A stretch of DNA of 15,523 bases from Acholeplasmatales bacterium (GTDB lineage Bacteria > Bacillota_I > Bacilli_A > Acholeplasmatales > Anaeroplasmataceae). The notes under the pieces are model-generated. The model worked only from the letters and a program-made list of their open reading frames with translations, made no database searches and was not told where the DNA came from. The position numbers and the translations under genes were made by a program. Where the stretch lies: positions 1-15,523 of the forward strand of contig CAAGJD010000002.1 in the NCBI GenBank assembly GCA_900770055.1, given 5' to 3'. Shown one piece after another: positions 1 to 7,584 of the stretch (the stretch's first letter is position 1; the number at the start of each line of letters is the position of its first letter).

Positions 1-102
1 TTAGCATTAGCAAGTGAAAAAATTAAAGCTTACACAGATGGACATGAAATCGTTAAGATTATCGTTGTTCCAAATAAGATTGTAAATATTGTAATTAAGT
101 AG
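1..102 (+). CDS. leuS: Leucine-tRNA ligase, C-terminal end only (partial)
   Basis: An open frame runs from base 1 to a TAG at 100-102 and gives 33 residues ending in VVPNKIVNIVIK. This matches the usual bacterial LeuRS C-terminus, where an EGK.I.K-type stretch is followed by a VPGKLVNIV-like ending; this tail is part of the C-terminal domain that contacts tRNA(Leu). The catalytic domains lie outside the window. Only 17 nt separate it from the next gene, so the two are probably cotranscribed. The identification rests on a short but characteristic tail, and an unrelated protein with a similar ending cannot be fully excluded. Confidence 0.8.
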   Translation, partial: LALASEKIKAYTDGHEIVKIIVVPNKIVNIVIK

Positions 103-119
103 AAGTTAAGGAGTATTTT

Positions 120-1508
120 ATGAAGGGACCAGGAATGCGTGCAATTAAAACTGCAATTAGTGTTTTAATATGTATTTTCTTATATTTAGTGCTAAGAGTT
201 ATAAATGTTGATTTTGCAAACACATGGTATAATCCATTTTTTGCAGGTATAGCAGCAGCCTATTCCCTTTATCCTGATAAGCTGAATAGCTTTAAACAGG
301 CTAAAAATAGAATTGTTGCCTCAATTATCGGTGGTGTAATTGGTATGGTATTAATAATATTCTATACAGAAATTCTTAATCTTACCTGGCCAAATTTCAC
401 AATGACTAATACTAATGACTTTATTATCCCATATATTTTAGTAGCATTATGTGTTATAGCCGTAATAATGACTGGTGTCTTAGTTAAACAAAGAGGCGCA
501 ATATTTGTTTCAATATTAACCTTCCTTTCTGTAACAGTAAATCCATCGCCAATGGTTATTAATCTTGCTAGTGAATGGATATTTGGTTTAAATCGTATTT
601 TATCAACTGTGATAGGAGTGTTAATATCCTTAAGTGTTAATTTATTTTCACTTCCTAAATTTAATAAAAATAAAAAATATTTATTTTGCTTAGGAATTGA
701 AGAAATTTTAAAACATGATGTAGATAAGGTTGATGGCTTTATCAAATATAAATTAAATGCCTTAACCTTCGATGGTATTAATTTTACACTTTGTACAACA
801 AGAACCCCAACTAAATTTATGTATTTACTTGAGGATATAGAAATAAATCATCCAGTTGTATGTATGTGTGGTGCTGCTTTATATGATACTAAGAAGCTTT
901 CTTATATTGGGATAGAGCCTATTGAAAAGGAAGTATCACAGGAATTAGATAAAATTTTAGATTCGTATGGTGTATCACCATTTAAGAATTATATTATCGA
1001 TGATGTTTTGAATATTTACAATAAAAAGATAGATAATAAAGGTGAAGCATTATACATGAATAGTGTTAAAAACGCACCATATTGTAGCTTCACATTAGGA
1101 GAATGTCAAAGCGATGATAGTGTCTTATTTTATCTTTTAGCTGAGCCTAAGGATGAGGTAGATAATATCATTAAGGCAATTAATGATAGTCCTATTTATG
1201 ACAAACTATTAATTCAGGTATCCGATTATTTTGATAATCAAAATTTAGTTCCTGATTTAAAATATATAAAAATTTATAACAAAGATGTTTTAAAGCTAAG
1301 ACTTTTACATGAATATTGTAATAATAATTTTGAATGTGTTGGACTTGCAGTATCTAAAAATCTTACACATTTACTTGATAATAGTGTTATTGCAGTGACA
1401 AATAATAATGATTTAGATATTAAATCACAAAGAATAATTTATACAAAAAGTTATGAACAAATGATTAAAAAAATATCTAAAATATATTATAGTAAGAAAT
1501 TTAAGTAA
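120..1508 (+). CDS. FUSC/aromatic acid exporter-type membrane protein fused to a degenerate Cof-like HAD domain
   Basis: The protein has 462 residues. The ATG at 120 is preceded by AAGGAG at 108-113 with 6 nt spacing, which favours it over the in-frame ATG at 135. Residues about 7-175 are strongly hydrophobic, with roughly six membrane segments, and begin GMRAIKTAISV with a later RIVASIIGGVIG stretch, the pattern of DUF939/FUSC aromatic acid exporter-like proteins. Residues about 186-450 are soluble and follow the layout of Cof-type HAD phosphatases: a KYLF strand (186-189), LTFDGINFTLCTTR (215-228, motif II Thr226), CMCGAALYD (248-256) and a basic K392 near the motif III position. The nucleophile motif is lost: where DxDGT is expected the sequence reads GIEEI (192-196), and no GDxxND motif is visible. 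Membrane topology and domain identity are by inspection. Inference: an inner-membrane transporter-like protein with a non-catalytic regulatory domain; substrate unknown. Confidence 0.7.
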   Translation: MKGPGMRAIKTAISVLICIFLYLVLRVINVDFANTWYNPFFAGIAAAYSLYPDKLNSFKQAKNRIVASIIGGVIGMVLIIFYTEILNLTWPNFTMTNTNDFIIPYILVALCVIAVIMTGVLVKQRGAIFVSILTFLSVTVNPSPMVINLASEWIFGLNRILSTVIGVLISLSVNLFSLPKFNKNKKYLFCLGIEEILKHDVDKVDGFIKYKLNALTFDGINFTLCTTRTPTKFMYLLEDIEINHPVVCMCGAALYDTKKLSYIGIEPIEKEVSQELDKILDSYGVSPFKNYIIDDVLNIYNKKIDNKGEALYMNSVKNAPYCSFTLGECQSDDSVLFYLLAEPKDEVDNIIKAINDSPIYDKLLIQVSDYFDNQNLVPDLKYIKIYNKDVLKLRLLHEYCNNNFECVGLAVSKNLTHLLDNSVIAVTNNNDLDIKSQRIIYTKSYEQMIKKISKIYYSKKFK

Positions 1509-1514
1509 GGATGG
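1508..1514 (+). promoter_or_regulatory. Ribosome binding site that fixes the sufC start
   Basis: AGGATGG at 1508-1514 lies 8 nt before the ATG at 1523. The in-frame ATG at 1511 falls inside this site and has no Shine-Dalgarno sequence of its own, so 1523 is the likely start. Confidence 0.55.
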
Positions 1515-1522
1515 TATATTGT

Positions 1523-2341
1523 ATGAGCGATATATTAGAAATAAAGGGCTTATGTGCTAAGGTAGAGGATAAGGAAATATTAAAGGGCGTTGATTTAACT
1601 ATCAAATGTGGTGAGGTTCACGCAATTATGGGACCTAATGGTACAGGTAAATCAACATTATCATCTATTATTATGGGTCAGCCTAAATATACAGTAACTA
1701 GTGGTGATATTCTACTTAATAATGAATCTATATTAGATAAGCCAGTTGATGAGCGTGCAAGATTAGGAATATTCTTAGCTTATCAATATCCTGCAGAGGT
1801 ACCTGGAGTAACTAATCATGATTTCATTAGAAGTGCTATGAAGGCTACAACAGGAAAGAATGTTAATTTATTTTCATTTATTAAGTCATTTGATAAGGCT
1901 TGTAGTGAGCTTAAAATGCCAGATGATTTAGCTCATAGATATTTAAATGAAGGCTTCTCAGGTGGAGAAAAAAAGAGAAATGAGATCCTACAAATGAAAA
2001 TGCTAAAGCCTAAATTTGCAATTTTAGATGAAATTGATTCAGGCTTAGATGTTGATGCATTAAGAATTGTTGGTGAAAATGTATATAATATGGTTTCTGA
2101 TAGCTTTGGTTGTTTATTAATTACACATTACCAAAGGCTTCTTGACTATATAAAGCCAGATTATGTGCATATAATGATTAATGGTAGAATTGTTAAAACT
2201 GGTGGTAAGGAGCTTATCACTAAAATTGACAATGAAGGCTATGATTGGGTAAAAGAAGAGCTTGGAATTGATATTGAAACAAAAGAAGAAAAGAAGACCC
2301 CACAATTATTAGGCTCTTGTGCTCATTCAGGTAAGAATTAA
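1523..2341 (+). CDS. sufC: SufC, Fe-S cluster assembly ATPase
   Basis: This is the ABC-type ATPase that powers the cytoplasmic SufBCD scaffold. With the start at 1523 (MSDILEIKGL) it has 272 residues. Visible motifs are Walker A GPNGTGKST (37-45, Lys43), the Q-loop at Gln88, signature FSGGEKKR (145-152), Walker B FAILDE (165-170) followed by IDSGLDVDAL, and the switch His202. The sequence GGEKKRNEILQM and the near-terminal GYDWVKEELGI are diagnostic of SufC rather than of a transporter ATPase, and no membrane partner is adjacent. A tail of about 20 residues after ELGID, charged and ending in LLGSCAHSGKN, extends beyond the usual length of about 250. Its stop codon overlaps the sufD start by one base (TAATG), which points to translational coupling. 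Confidence 0.96.
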   Translation: MSDILEIKGLCAKVEDKEILKGVDLTIKCGEVHAIMGPNGTGKSTLSSIIMGQPKYTVTSGDILLNNESILDKPVDERARLGIFLAYQYPAEVPGVTNHDFIRSAMKATTGKNVNLFSFIKSFDKACSELKMPDDLAHRYLNEGFSGGEKKRNEILQMKMLKPKFAILDEIDSGLDVDALRIVGENVYNMVSDSFGCLLITHYQRLLDYIKPDYVHIMINGRIVKTGGKELITKIDNEGYDWVKEELGIDIETKEEKKTPQLLGSCAHSGKN

Positions 2342-3129
2342 TGTCTAATAATATTGTTTCTATTTCTGCATTGGGTCGTGTAGATAATGGAATATATCGT
2401 ATTAGTAAGCTTGAAGATGTTATTTATTTAATAGATTCATCTTGTACTATTGAGGTATTAGAAGGAATCAATGTTAAAATTGTTGATAATACGATAAATG
2501 AGAATATAAAAATTATAGGTAATAGCTCTTCAGCTATTAGCTATACTATTTTAAATAGTAAAAATTCTAAAAGAGTATTTGATATTTCAGGTGAGCTTCT
2601 AATTAATGAAATATCAATGGAAGAAACTGCTGAGGATCTTTTAGTTAATCTAAATAGTGAAAATGCAGTATGTGATATAAAACTATTAAGTATAGCCTCA
2701 AACACAAAAAATGTATTCACTCAGCAGGTTAAGCATTTAGTTAAAAATACTACATCTAATATTTCAAATGTTGGTGTTGCGATGAATCTTGCAAGTATTA
2801 TGTTTGATACAACAGGTAAGATTGAAAAGGGTATGAATAAAACTAGATGCCAGCAGCTATCAAGAGGAATATTAATGGATGATGGGTCAAAGGTTACAAC
2901 AAAGCCTATCCTATTAATAGATGAATTTGATTGTTTTGCAAACCATGGTGCTACTATTGGTAAAATGAGTGATGATGACTTATTTTATTTGATGAGTAGA
3001 GGACTTTCAAAAGCTGATGCCTTTTTATTAATATTAAATGGTATTATAATGCCTTTTGTTAATGCCCTTCCTAAAGAGGAATATAAAAATGAGGTAGAAG
3101 CAAAAATAAAAGATTTGATTGAGAAGTGA
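2341..3129 (+). CDS. sufD: SufD, short form
   Basis: SufD is the SufB paralogue in the SufBC2D scaffold. This copy has 262 residues, against more than 400 in typical SufD. The C-terminal half carries the family signature: LIDEFDCFANHGATIGKMS (192-210, with the conserved His202) and DDDLFYLMSRGLSKADA (211-227), followed by an amphipathic C-terminal helix. The N-terminal 120 residues look like a reduced beta-helix core, and the helical N-terminal domain of full-length SufD is absent. The reading frame is intact, and the start is fused to the sufC stop (TAATG), so this looks like a genuinely short protein rather than a broken one. It lies in the expected position between sufC and sufS. Homology is clear for the C-terminal region and weaker for the N-terminal region. 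Confidence 0.85.
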   Translation: MSNNIVSISALGRVDNGIYRISKLEDVIYLIDSSCTIEVLEGINVKIVDNTINENIKIIGNSSSAISYTILNSKNSKRVFDISGELLINEISMEETAEDLLVNLNSENAVCDIKLLSIASNTKNVFTQQVKHLVKNTTSNISNVGVAMNLASIMFDTTGKIEKGMNKTRCQQLSRGILMDDGSKVTTKPILLIDEFDCFANHGATIGKMSDDDLFYLMSRGLSKADAFLLILNGIIMPFVNALPKEEYKNEVEAKIKDLIEK

Positions 3130-3130
3130 T
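3124..3130 (+). promoter_or_regulatory. Ribosome binding site supporting the GTG start of sufS
   Basis: AAGTGAT at 3124-3130, with GAGAAG just upstream, lies 3 nt before GTG at 3134. The spacing is the same as the GGTGAT-N3-ATG arrangement seen at other genes here. It supports GTG 3134 over an upstream in-frame TTG at 3119, which overlaps the sufD end. Confidence 0.5.
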
Positions 3131-3133
3131 ATT

Positions 3134-4336
3134 GTGAACGTAAATAAAATAAAAGCTGATTTTCCAGTTTTAAGAGATAATCCTAACCTTTCATACTTAG
3201 ATAATGCCGCAATGGCCTTAAAGCCAGATTGTGTAATTGATAAGGTTGATGATTATTATCGAAGATTAGGTGTAAATGTTCATAGAGGTGTTTATAAGCT
3301 TTCATATGAGGCTACAGATTTATATGAAGAGGCTAGAGGTACAATCGCAAGCTTCATCAATGCTTCATTCGAAGAGATTGTATTTACAAGAGGGGCATCT
3401 GCCGCTTTAAATCTAGTTGCTCAAAGCTATGGTACACTATTAAAGCCTGGTGATGAAATTATTACATCAGAGCTTGAACATCATTCATCACATATGCCTT
3501 GGAATAATATAGCTAAAATGACTGGAGCTAAGGTTATCTATGTTCCTCTTGATGAAGAGGGAAGAATTACTGTTGAAGCCTTCAAAAGTGTTTTAAGTTC
3601 AAAAACTAAGGTTGTTGCTTTAACATATGTTTCTAATGTTATGGGCTATATTACACCAATTAAAAAGATTATTGAGCTTGCTCATGAGGTTGGAGCTGTA
3701 GTATCAGTAGATGGTGCTCAGGCTGTACCTCATATGGCTATAGATGTTAAGGAATTAGATTGTGATTTCTTATCATTTTCGGGACATAAGCTATGTGGAC
3801 CTACAGGTATAGGCGTTTTATATGGTAAGAAGGAGCTGCTTGATATTATGCCACCAGTTGAATTTGGTGGAGATATGGCAGATACTGTTTCAAAGGATAA
3901 TATGACCTTTAAGGCTGCTCCATATAAATTTGAAACTGGTACACCTATTATTGCGGGCGCTATTGGTCTTGCTGAGGCTTGTAAATATCTTAAGAATATT
4001 GGTCTTGCTGAAATAGCTAAATATGAATATTCATTAAAAGAATACGCAGTAAAGCTTCTAAGTGAAATAGATGGTATTACTATATATAACCCAACATGTG
4101 AAACAGGTATTATTGCATTTAATATTGATGGAGTCCATCCTCATGATGCAGCATCAGTATTTGATAACAATGGTGTATGTATAAGAGCTGGCCATCACTG
4201 CGCCCAGCTTATTACAGCATGGCTAAATACTATAGGTACTGTAAGAGCGTCATTTTATTTTTACAATACTATAGATGATGTTGAAAAATTCGTAAAAAGT
4301 GTGAAAGAAGCCAAGGATTTCTTTGGCATGTTCTAG
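3134..4336 (+). CDS. sufS: SufS, cysteine desulfurase
   Basis: This PLP enzyme takes sulfur from L-cysteine as an enzyme persulfide and passes it to SufU for Fe-S assembly. With a GTG start at 3134 it has 400 residues beginning (M)NVNKIKADFPVL, like other group II desulfurases. Visible features are YLDNAA near the N-terminus, ELEHHSSHMPW (the PLP-stacking His region), SVDGAQAVPH (PLP-binding Asp193), SFSGHKLCGPTGIG with the Schiff-base Lys219, the FETGTP segment, and RAGHHCAQ with the persulfide Cys356. Length and motif order are normal. It starts 4 nt after sufD and is followed 10 nt later by sufU, its usual partner in Gram-positive bacteria, so it is assigned as SufS rather than NifS or IscS. 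Confidence 0.97.
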   Translation: MNVNKIKADFPVLRDNPNLSYLDNAAMALKPDCVIDKVDDYYRRLGVNVHRGVYKLSYEATDLYEEARGTIASFINASFEEIVFTRGASAALNLVAQSYGTLLKPGDEIITSELEHHSSHMPWNNIAKMTGAKVIYVPLDEEGRITVEAFKSVLSSKTKVVALTYVSNVMGYITPIKKIIELAHEVGAVVSVDGAQAVPHMAIDVKELDCDFLSFSGHKLCGPTGIGVLYGKKELLDIMPPVEFGGDMADTVSKDNMTFKAAPYKFETGTPIIAGAIGLAEACKYLKNIGLAEIAKYEYSLKEYAVKLLSEIDGITIYNPTCETGIIAFNIDGVHPHDAASVFDNNGVCIRAGHHCAQLITAWLNTIGTVRASFYFYNTIDDVEKFVKSVKEAKDFFGMF

Positions 4337-4346
4337 GAGGAGTAGT

Positions 4347-4787
4347 ATGGATTTAAATACTTTATATAGAACTGTTATTATGGATAATTATAAGAACCCT
4401 AAGAATAAGGGCTTAAAGAAAACTGATAAATATCACTTTGTTCATTTAAATAATCCATCATGTGGTGATGACATGAATGTTGAACTATTACTAGAAGATG
4501 GTATAGTTAAAGAGGTATTTCATGATGGTAAGGGCTGTAGTATTTGTTGTTCTAGTGCTTCAGTAATGAGTGATGTTTTAACTGGTAAAACTGTCGATGA
4601 GGCTAAGAAAATAATCTTAGACTTCTATGAGCTAGTTAAAGGACAAGCACCAGAGGATGAGGAAGCCTTGGGGGAAGCTATAGCTTATATGGGAGTTAAA
4701 GATTTCCCTGCAAGAATTAAATGTGCTACATTAGCATGGAAGGCTATTGAGCAAGCTATAAGTGAGGTGGAATCAAATGGCAAATAG
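4347..4787 (+). CDS. sufU: SufU, zinc-dependent sulfurtransferase
   Basis: SufU accepts persulfide sulfur from SufS in Gram-positive SUF systems. The ATG at 4347 follows a strong AGGAGGAG site at 4335-4342 and gives 146 residues starting MDLNTLYRTVIMDNYKNPKN. The zinc ligands are in place: NPSCGDD (Cys39, Asp41), GKGCSICCSSAS (Cys64) and KCATLAW (Cys126). Their spacing matches Bacillus subtilis SufU with an offset of two residues. The insert around residues 80-110 that separates SufU from IscU is present (KGQAPEDEEALGE). The next gene, sufB, begins inside the last 11 nt of sufU, which is consistent with coupled translation. Confidence 0.97.
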   Translation: MDLNTLYRTVIMDNYKNPKNKGLKKTDKYHFVHLNNPSCGDDMNVELLLEDGIVKEVFHDGKGCSICCSSASVMSDVLTGKTVDEAKKIILDFYELVKGQAPEDEEALGEAIAYMGVKDFPARIKCATLAWKAIEQAISEVESNGK

Positions 4788-6186
4788 AAGTGATGATGTT
4801 AATAGCATTGTTGGTGATTATAAATATGGCTTCACTACAGATGCGAAGACTATCTTAACTAGTGGTAAGGGCTTAAGTAGAGAGGTTGTTGAATTTATTT
4901 CGAAAGCTAAAAATGAACCTGATTGGATGAGAGAATTTAGATTAAATGCTTATGATGCTTTCTTAAAGCTTGAAAATCCAAGCTGGGGACCAGATCTATC
5001 AGGAATAGATTTCAATGAATATACTTATTATATCAAGTCTAGTGAAAAAACAGAAAATGATTGGGAAGAGGTTCCTGATGAAATTAGAGAAACATTTGAA
5101 AAACTAGGTATCCCAGAGGCTGAGGCTAAATATTTAGCTGGTTCATCTACTCAATTTGAATCTGAGGTTGTTTATCATAATAATTTAAAGGAACTAGATG
5201 ATTTAGGAGTAATTTTTTGTGATACCGATACGGCAGTAAGAAAATATCCAGAGCTTGTTAAGGAATACTTTGGTAAAATAGTACCTTATACTGATAATAA
5301 ATACGCAGCACTTAATAGTGCAGTATGGAGTGGTGGATCATTTATTTATGTTCCTAAGGGAGTAAAACTTGAAAAGCCAGTTCAATCATATTTTAGAATT
5401 AATTCTGAAAGAATGGGTCAATTTGAAAGAACATTAATTATTGTTGAAGATGATGCAGATATACATTATGTAGAGGGCTGTACAGCACCTTTATATTCAA
5501 AGGATTCATTACATGCAGCAGTTGTCGAAATCTATGTTAAAAAAAGAGCACATTGCCGTTATTCAACTGTTCAAAATTGGTCTAATAATATTGTCAATTT
5601 AGTAACAAAAAGAACACTAGTAGACGATTATGGTCATATGGAATGGATTGATGGCAATGTTGGTGCAGGGCTTAATATGAAATATCCTGCATGTGTTTTA
5701 AAGGGTAAAAAATCAAAAGGTACTACTGTATCAATTGCCTTTGCATCAGAGGGTCAGCTTCAGGATACTGGAGCTAAAATGATTCATCTTGGTGAAGGCT
5801 CAACATCGACAGTAATATCTAAAAGTATTTGTAGAGGTGGAGGTAAGGTTAATTATCGTGGTACAGTTTCATGTGGTCCTAAGGCTTTAGGTGCGAGAAG
5901 CCATATTGAATGTGATACTTTAATATTAGATGATATCTCTACAAGTGACACAATTCCTACAAATATTGGTGCGAATAGCGATATGTATATTGAGCATGAG
6001 GCAACAGTATCAAAGGTTAATGAAGAACAGCTATTTTATCTAATGAGTAGAGGTCTTACAGAAGCAGAAGCAACAGAAATGATTGTTATGGGCTTTATTG
6101 AGCCATTTAGTAAGGAGCTTCCTATGGAATATGCTGTTGAACTAAATAGATTAATTAAACTTGAAATGGTAGATTCTATTGGATAG
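4777..6186 (+). CDS. sufB: SufB, Fe-S scaffold subunit
   Basis: SufB is the scaffold subunit on which clusters form in the SufBC2D complex. With the ATG at 4777, preceded by GAGGTGG at 4764-4770, it has 469 residues, a normal length. Conserved blocks are SSTQFESEVVYHNN (123-136), WSGGSFIYVPKGV (184-196), HYVEGCTAPLYS (230-241, Cys235), RYSTVQNWSNN (261-271), GAKMIHLGEGSTS (332-344), ARSHIECDTL (373-382, Cys379) and EEQLFYLMSRGL (416-427). Cys235 and Cys379 align, from memory of the family, with the two cysteines shown to be important in E. coli SufB. An in-frame GTG at 4762 is less likely because it lies before the ribosome binding site. Confidence 0.97.
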   Translation: MANRSDDVNSIVGDYKYGFTTDAKTILTSGKGLSREVVEFISKAKNEPDWMREFRLNAYDAFLKLENPSWGPDLSGIDFNEYTYYIKSSEKTENDWEEVPDEIRETFEKLGIPEAEAKYLAGSSTQFESEVVYHNNLKELDDLGVIFCDTDTAVRKYPELVKEYFGKIVPYTDNKYAALNSAVWSGGSFIYVPKGVKLEKPVQSYFRINSERMGQFERTLIIVEDDADIHYVEGCTAPLYSKDSLHAAVVEIYVKKRAHCRYSTVQNWSNNIVNLVTKRTLVDDYGHMEWIDGNVGAGLNMKYPACVLKGKKSKGTTVSIAFASEGQLQDTGAKMIHLGEGSTSTVISKSICRGGGKVNYRGTVSCGPKALGARSHIECDTLILDDISTSDTIPTNIGANSDMYIEHEATVSKVNEEQLFYLMSRGLTEAEATEMIVMGFIEPFSKELPMEYAVELNRLIKLEMVDSIG

Positions 6187-6200
6187 AATAAGGAGACCAT

Positions 6201-6896
6201 ATGATTACATCAGCTGATAATCAAAAAATTAAGGATATTATTAAACTGAAAAATAAAAAATATCGAATTCTTGAACATAAGTTTATAGTTGAGGGTAGTC
6301 ATTTAGTAGCTGAAGCTAGAAAATGCGGAGTATTGTTAGAAGCTTACTCTATTGATGATTTACCAAACTACACTCAAATATCAGAAGCATTAATGAAAAA
6401 AATATGTAATACTGATACAGTAGTTAAAGAATTTGGTGTTTGTAAAATGTTAGCTAATGGTAGTCTTTCTAATAAACTATTAATATTAGATGGAGTACAA
6501 GACCCTGGTAATATTGGAGCCTTAATGAGAAGTGCTAAGGCCTTTGGCTTTGATACTATTGTTTTAGGTGAAGGGTGTTGTGATATTTATAATGATAAGG
6601 CTATTAGAGCTAGTCAAGGCGCAATATTTAAGCTTAACTTTATTAATGCAAATTTAAAAGAATTTATACCAACATTATTAGATTATGATGTTTATGGTAC
6701 TAATGTTGTTAATGGTATAGAACTAGATAATATAAAAAAACCTAACAAAATAGCTATTGTGTTAGGTAATGAGGGTAATGGAATTAGTAAAGAGGTAAAT
6801 AATATTTTAAAAAGAAATATCTATATTCCAATGAGCTTTACAGAATCACTTAATGTAAGTATTGCAGGAAGTATAATAATGTATTGTTTAAGATAA
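6201..6896 (+). CDS. SpoU/TrmH-family RNA 2'-O-methyltransferase
   Basis: This is an AdoMet-dependent RNA ribose methyltransferase of the SPOUT class with 231 residues. AAGGAGA lies just upstream of the ATG at 6201. The N-terminal part (about 1-85) has the NQKIKDIIKLKNKKYR and FIVEGSHLVAEA pattern of the RNA-substrate-binding domain. The knot motifs follow: DPGNIGALMRSAKAFG (101-116, conserved Asn104 and Arg110), VLGNEGNGIS (187-196) and IPMSFTESLNVSIAG (209-223). It resembles the Bacillus YsgA/RlmB-like group, but the target nucleotide cannot be read from the sequence. It follows sufB by 14 nt and is the last gene before a terminator, so it probably rides on the suf transcript without being functionally tied to it. 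Confidence 0.9.
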   Translation: MITSADNQKIKDIIKLKNKKYRILEHKFIVEGSHLVAEARKCGVLLEAYSIDDLPNYTQISEALMKKICNTDTVVKEFGVCKMLANGSLSNKLLILDGVQDPGNIGALMRSAKAFGFDTIVLGEGCCDIYNDKAIRASQGAIFKLNFINANLKEFIPTLLDYDVYGTNVVNGIELDNIKKPNKIAIVLGNEGNGISKEVNNILKRNIYIPMSFTESLNVSIAGSIIMYCLR

Positions 6897-6921
6897 TGCA
6901 CGTTAATTGTGCATTTTTTTT
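6895..6921 (+). terminator. Rho-independent terminator ending the leuS/suf/methyltransferase run
   Basis: Stem AATGCAC (6895-6901) pairs with GTGCATT (6909-6915) around a 7-nt loop and runs into eight T residues (6914-6921). The stem overlaps the TAA stop of the methyltransferase gene. It faces the def terminator immediately to the right. Confidence 0.85.
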
Positions 6922-6923
6922 GC

Positions 6924-6950
6924 AAAAAAAAATAGAGGATATCCTCTATT
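6924..6950 (-). terminator. Rho-independent terminator of def
   Basis: Bases 6931-6950 form a perfect 20-bp palindrome, most naturally an 8-bp stem AATAGAGG/CCTCTATT with an ATAT loop. On the minus strand it is followed by nine T residues (plus-strand A at 6924-6932). It overlaps the def stop codon (6946-6948). Confidence 0.85.
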
Positions 6951-7539
6951 CTGATTCTTGATTTTCATCTACTGTAAATAGTGGCTCAGCTTTAATTTCT
7001 TCAGCAGTAAACATTTTATCTGTATATAAAATACCATCTAAATGATCATATTCATGCTGAAATACAATTGCGGGATAGCCAACAAGTGTCATAGTAACGT
7101 TTTTAAGCTTTTCAGATTTATAATCAAAAACTGCAGCTTTAATCTTTATTTTAAGATGTCTTGGAGTTAATAAACCTTCAGTTTCTCTTTCAACTGAAAG
7201 ACATCCTTCTCCACCAGGTAGATATACCATTTCTTTGCTGCGCTCGATAATCTGAGGATTAATAAAAGCGTAGAAGTACTGTTTTTGATTTTCGTCTAAA
7301 AAATCAGTACAGTTCATCGCAAACATTCTTTTATTAACTCCAACCTGAGGTGCGGCAATACCAACACCTGGTCTAATTTGAAATTTTTCAACAAGCTCAT
7401 CTACAGCAGACACTACCATATATTCATAAAGTCCCTTAATACAAGCTAAATCATCACTTGATAGGGGTAAATTAACCTTAGATGAGACATTTTTTAATAT
7501 TTGATTTCCTTCTTTAATAATATCCTTAGCAAAATACAT
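6946..7539 (-). CDS. def: Peptide deformylase (type 2, Gram-positive)
   Basis: This enzyme removes the formyl group from the initiator Met of new proteins using an active-site metal. It has 197 residues from the ATG at 7539. The three PDF motifs are intact: GVGIAAPQVG (58-67), EGCLS (111-115, metal ligand Cys113) and QHEYDHLDG (161-169, His162, Glu163, His166). The insertions and the length near 200 fit the type 2 deformylases of Bacillota. GGTGAT lies 4 nt before this ATG. An in-frame TTG at 7551 is unlikely because a TATAAT box at 7556-7561 would place the transcription start downstream of it. It reads away from rpsP and is the last gene of a three-gene minus-strand group. Confidence 0.96.
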   Translation of the reverse strand: MYFAKDIIKEGNQILKNVSSKVNLPLSSDDLACIKGLYEYMVVSAVDELVEKFQIRPGVGIAAPQVGVNKRMFAMNCTDFLDENQKQYFYAFINPQIIERSKEMVYLPGGEGCLSVERETEGLLTPRHLKIKIKAAVFDYKSEKLKNVTMTLVGYPAIVFQHEYDHLDGILYTDKMFTAEEIKAEPLFTVDENQESE

Positions 7540-7555
7540 TTTAATCACCAAGGAT

Positions 7556-7584
7556 ATTATAGCATAATGTTTTTAAAATTACCA
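7556..7584 (-). promoter_or_regulatory. Probable promoter of def
   Basis: A perfect minus-strand TATAAT (plus 7556-7561) lies 6 nt before the GGTGAT ribosome binding site, so the leader would be only about 10 nt. The expected -35 position (about 7579-7584) reads TGGTAA, a 3 of 6 match. This lets def be transcribed separately from the two genes behind it. Confidence 0.5.

Noticed and set aside
362..745. Minus-strand open frame of 127 codons opposite the membrane protein gene
   Set aside because: It lies wholly inside a well-supported plus-strand gene, has no ribosome binding site, and its product has no recognisable domain; it is a shadow of AT-rich coding sequence.
2117..2305. Minus-strand open frame of 62 codons inside sufC
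   Set aside because: It is antisense to the conserved C-terminal part of SufC, with no initiation signal or family resemblance.
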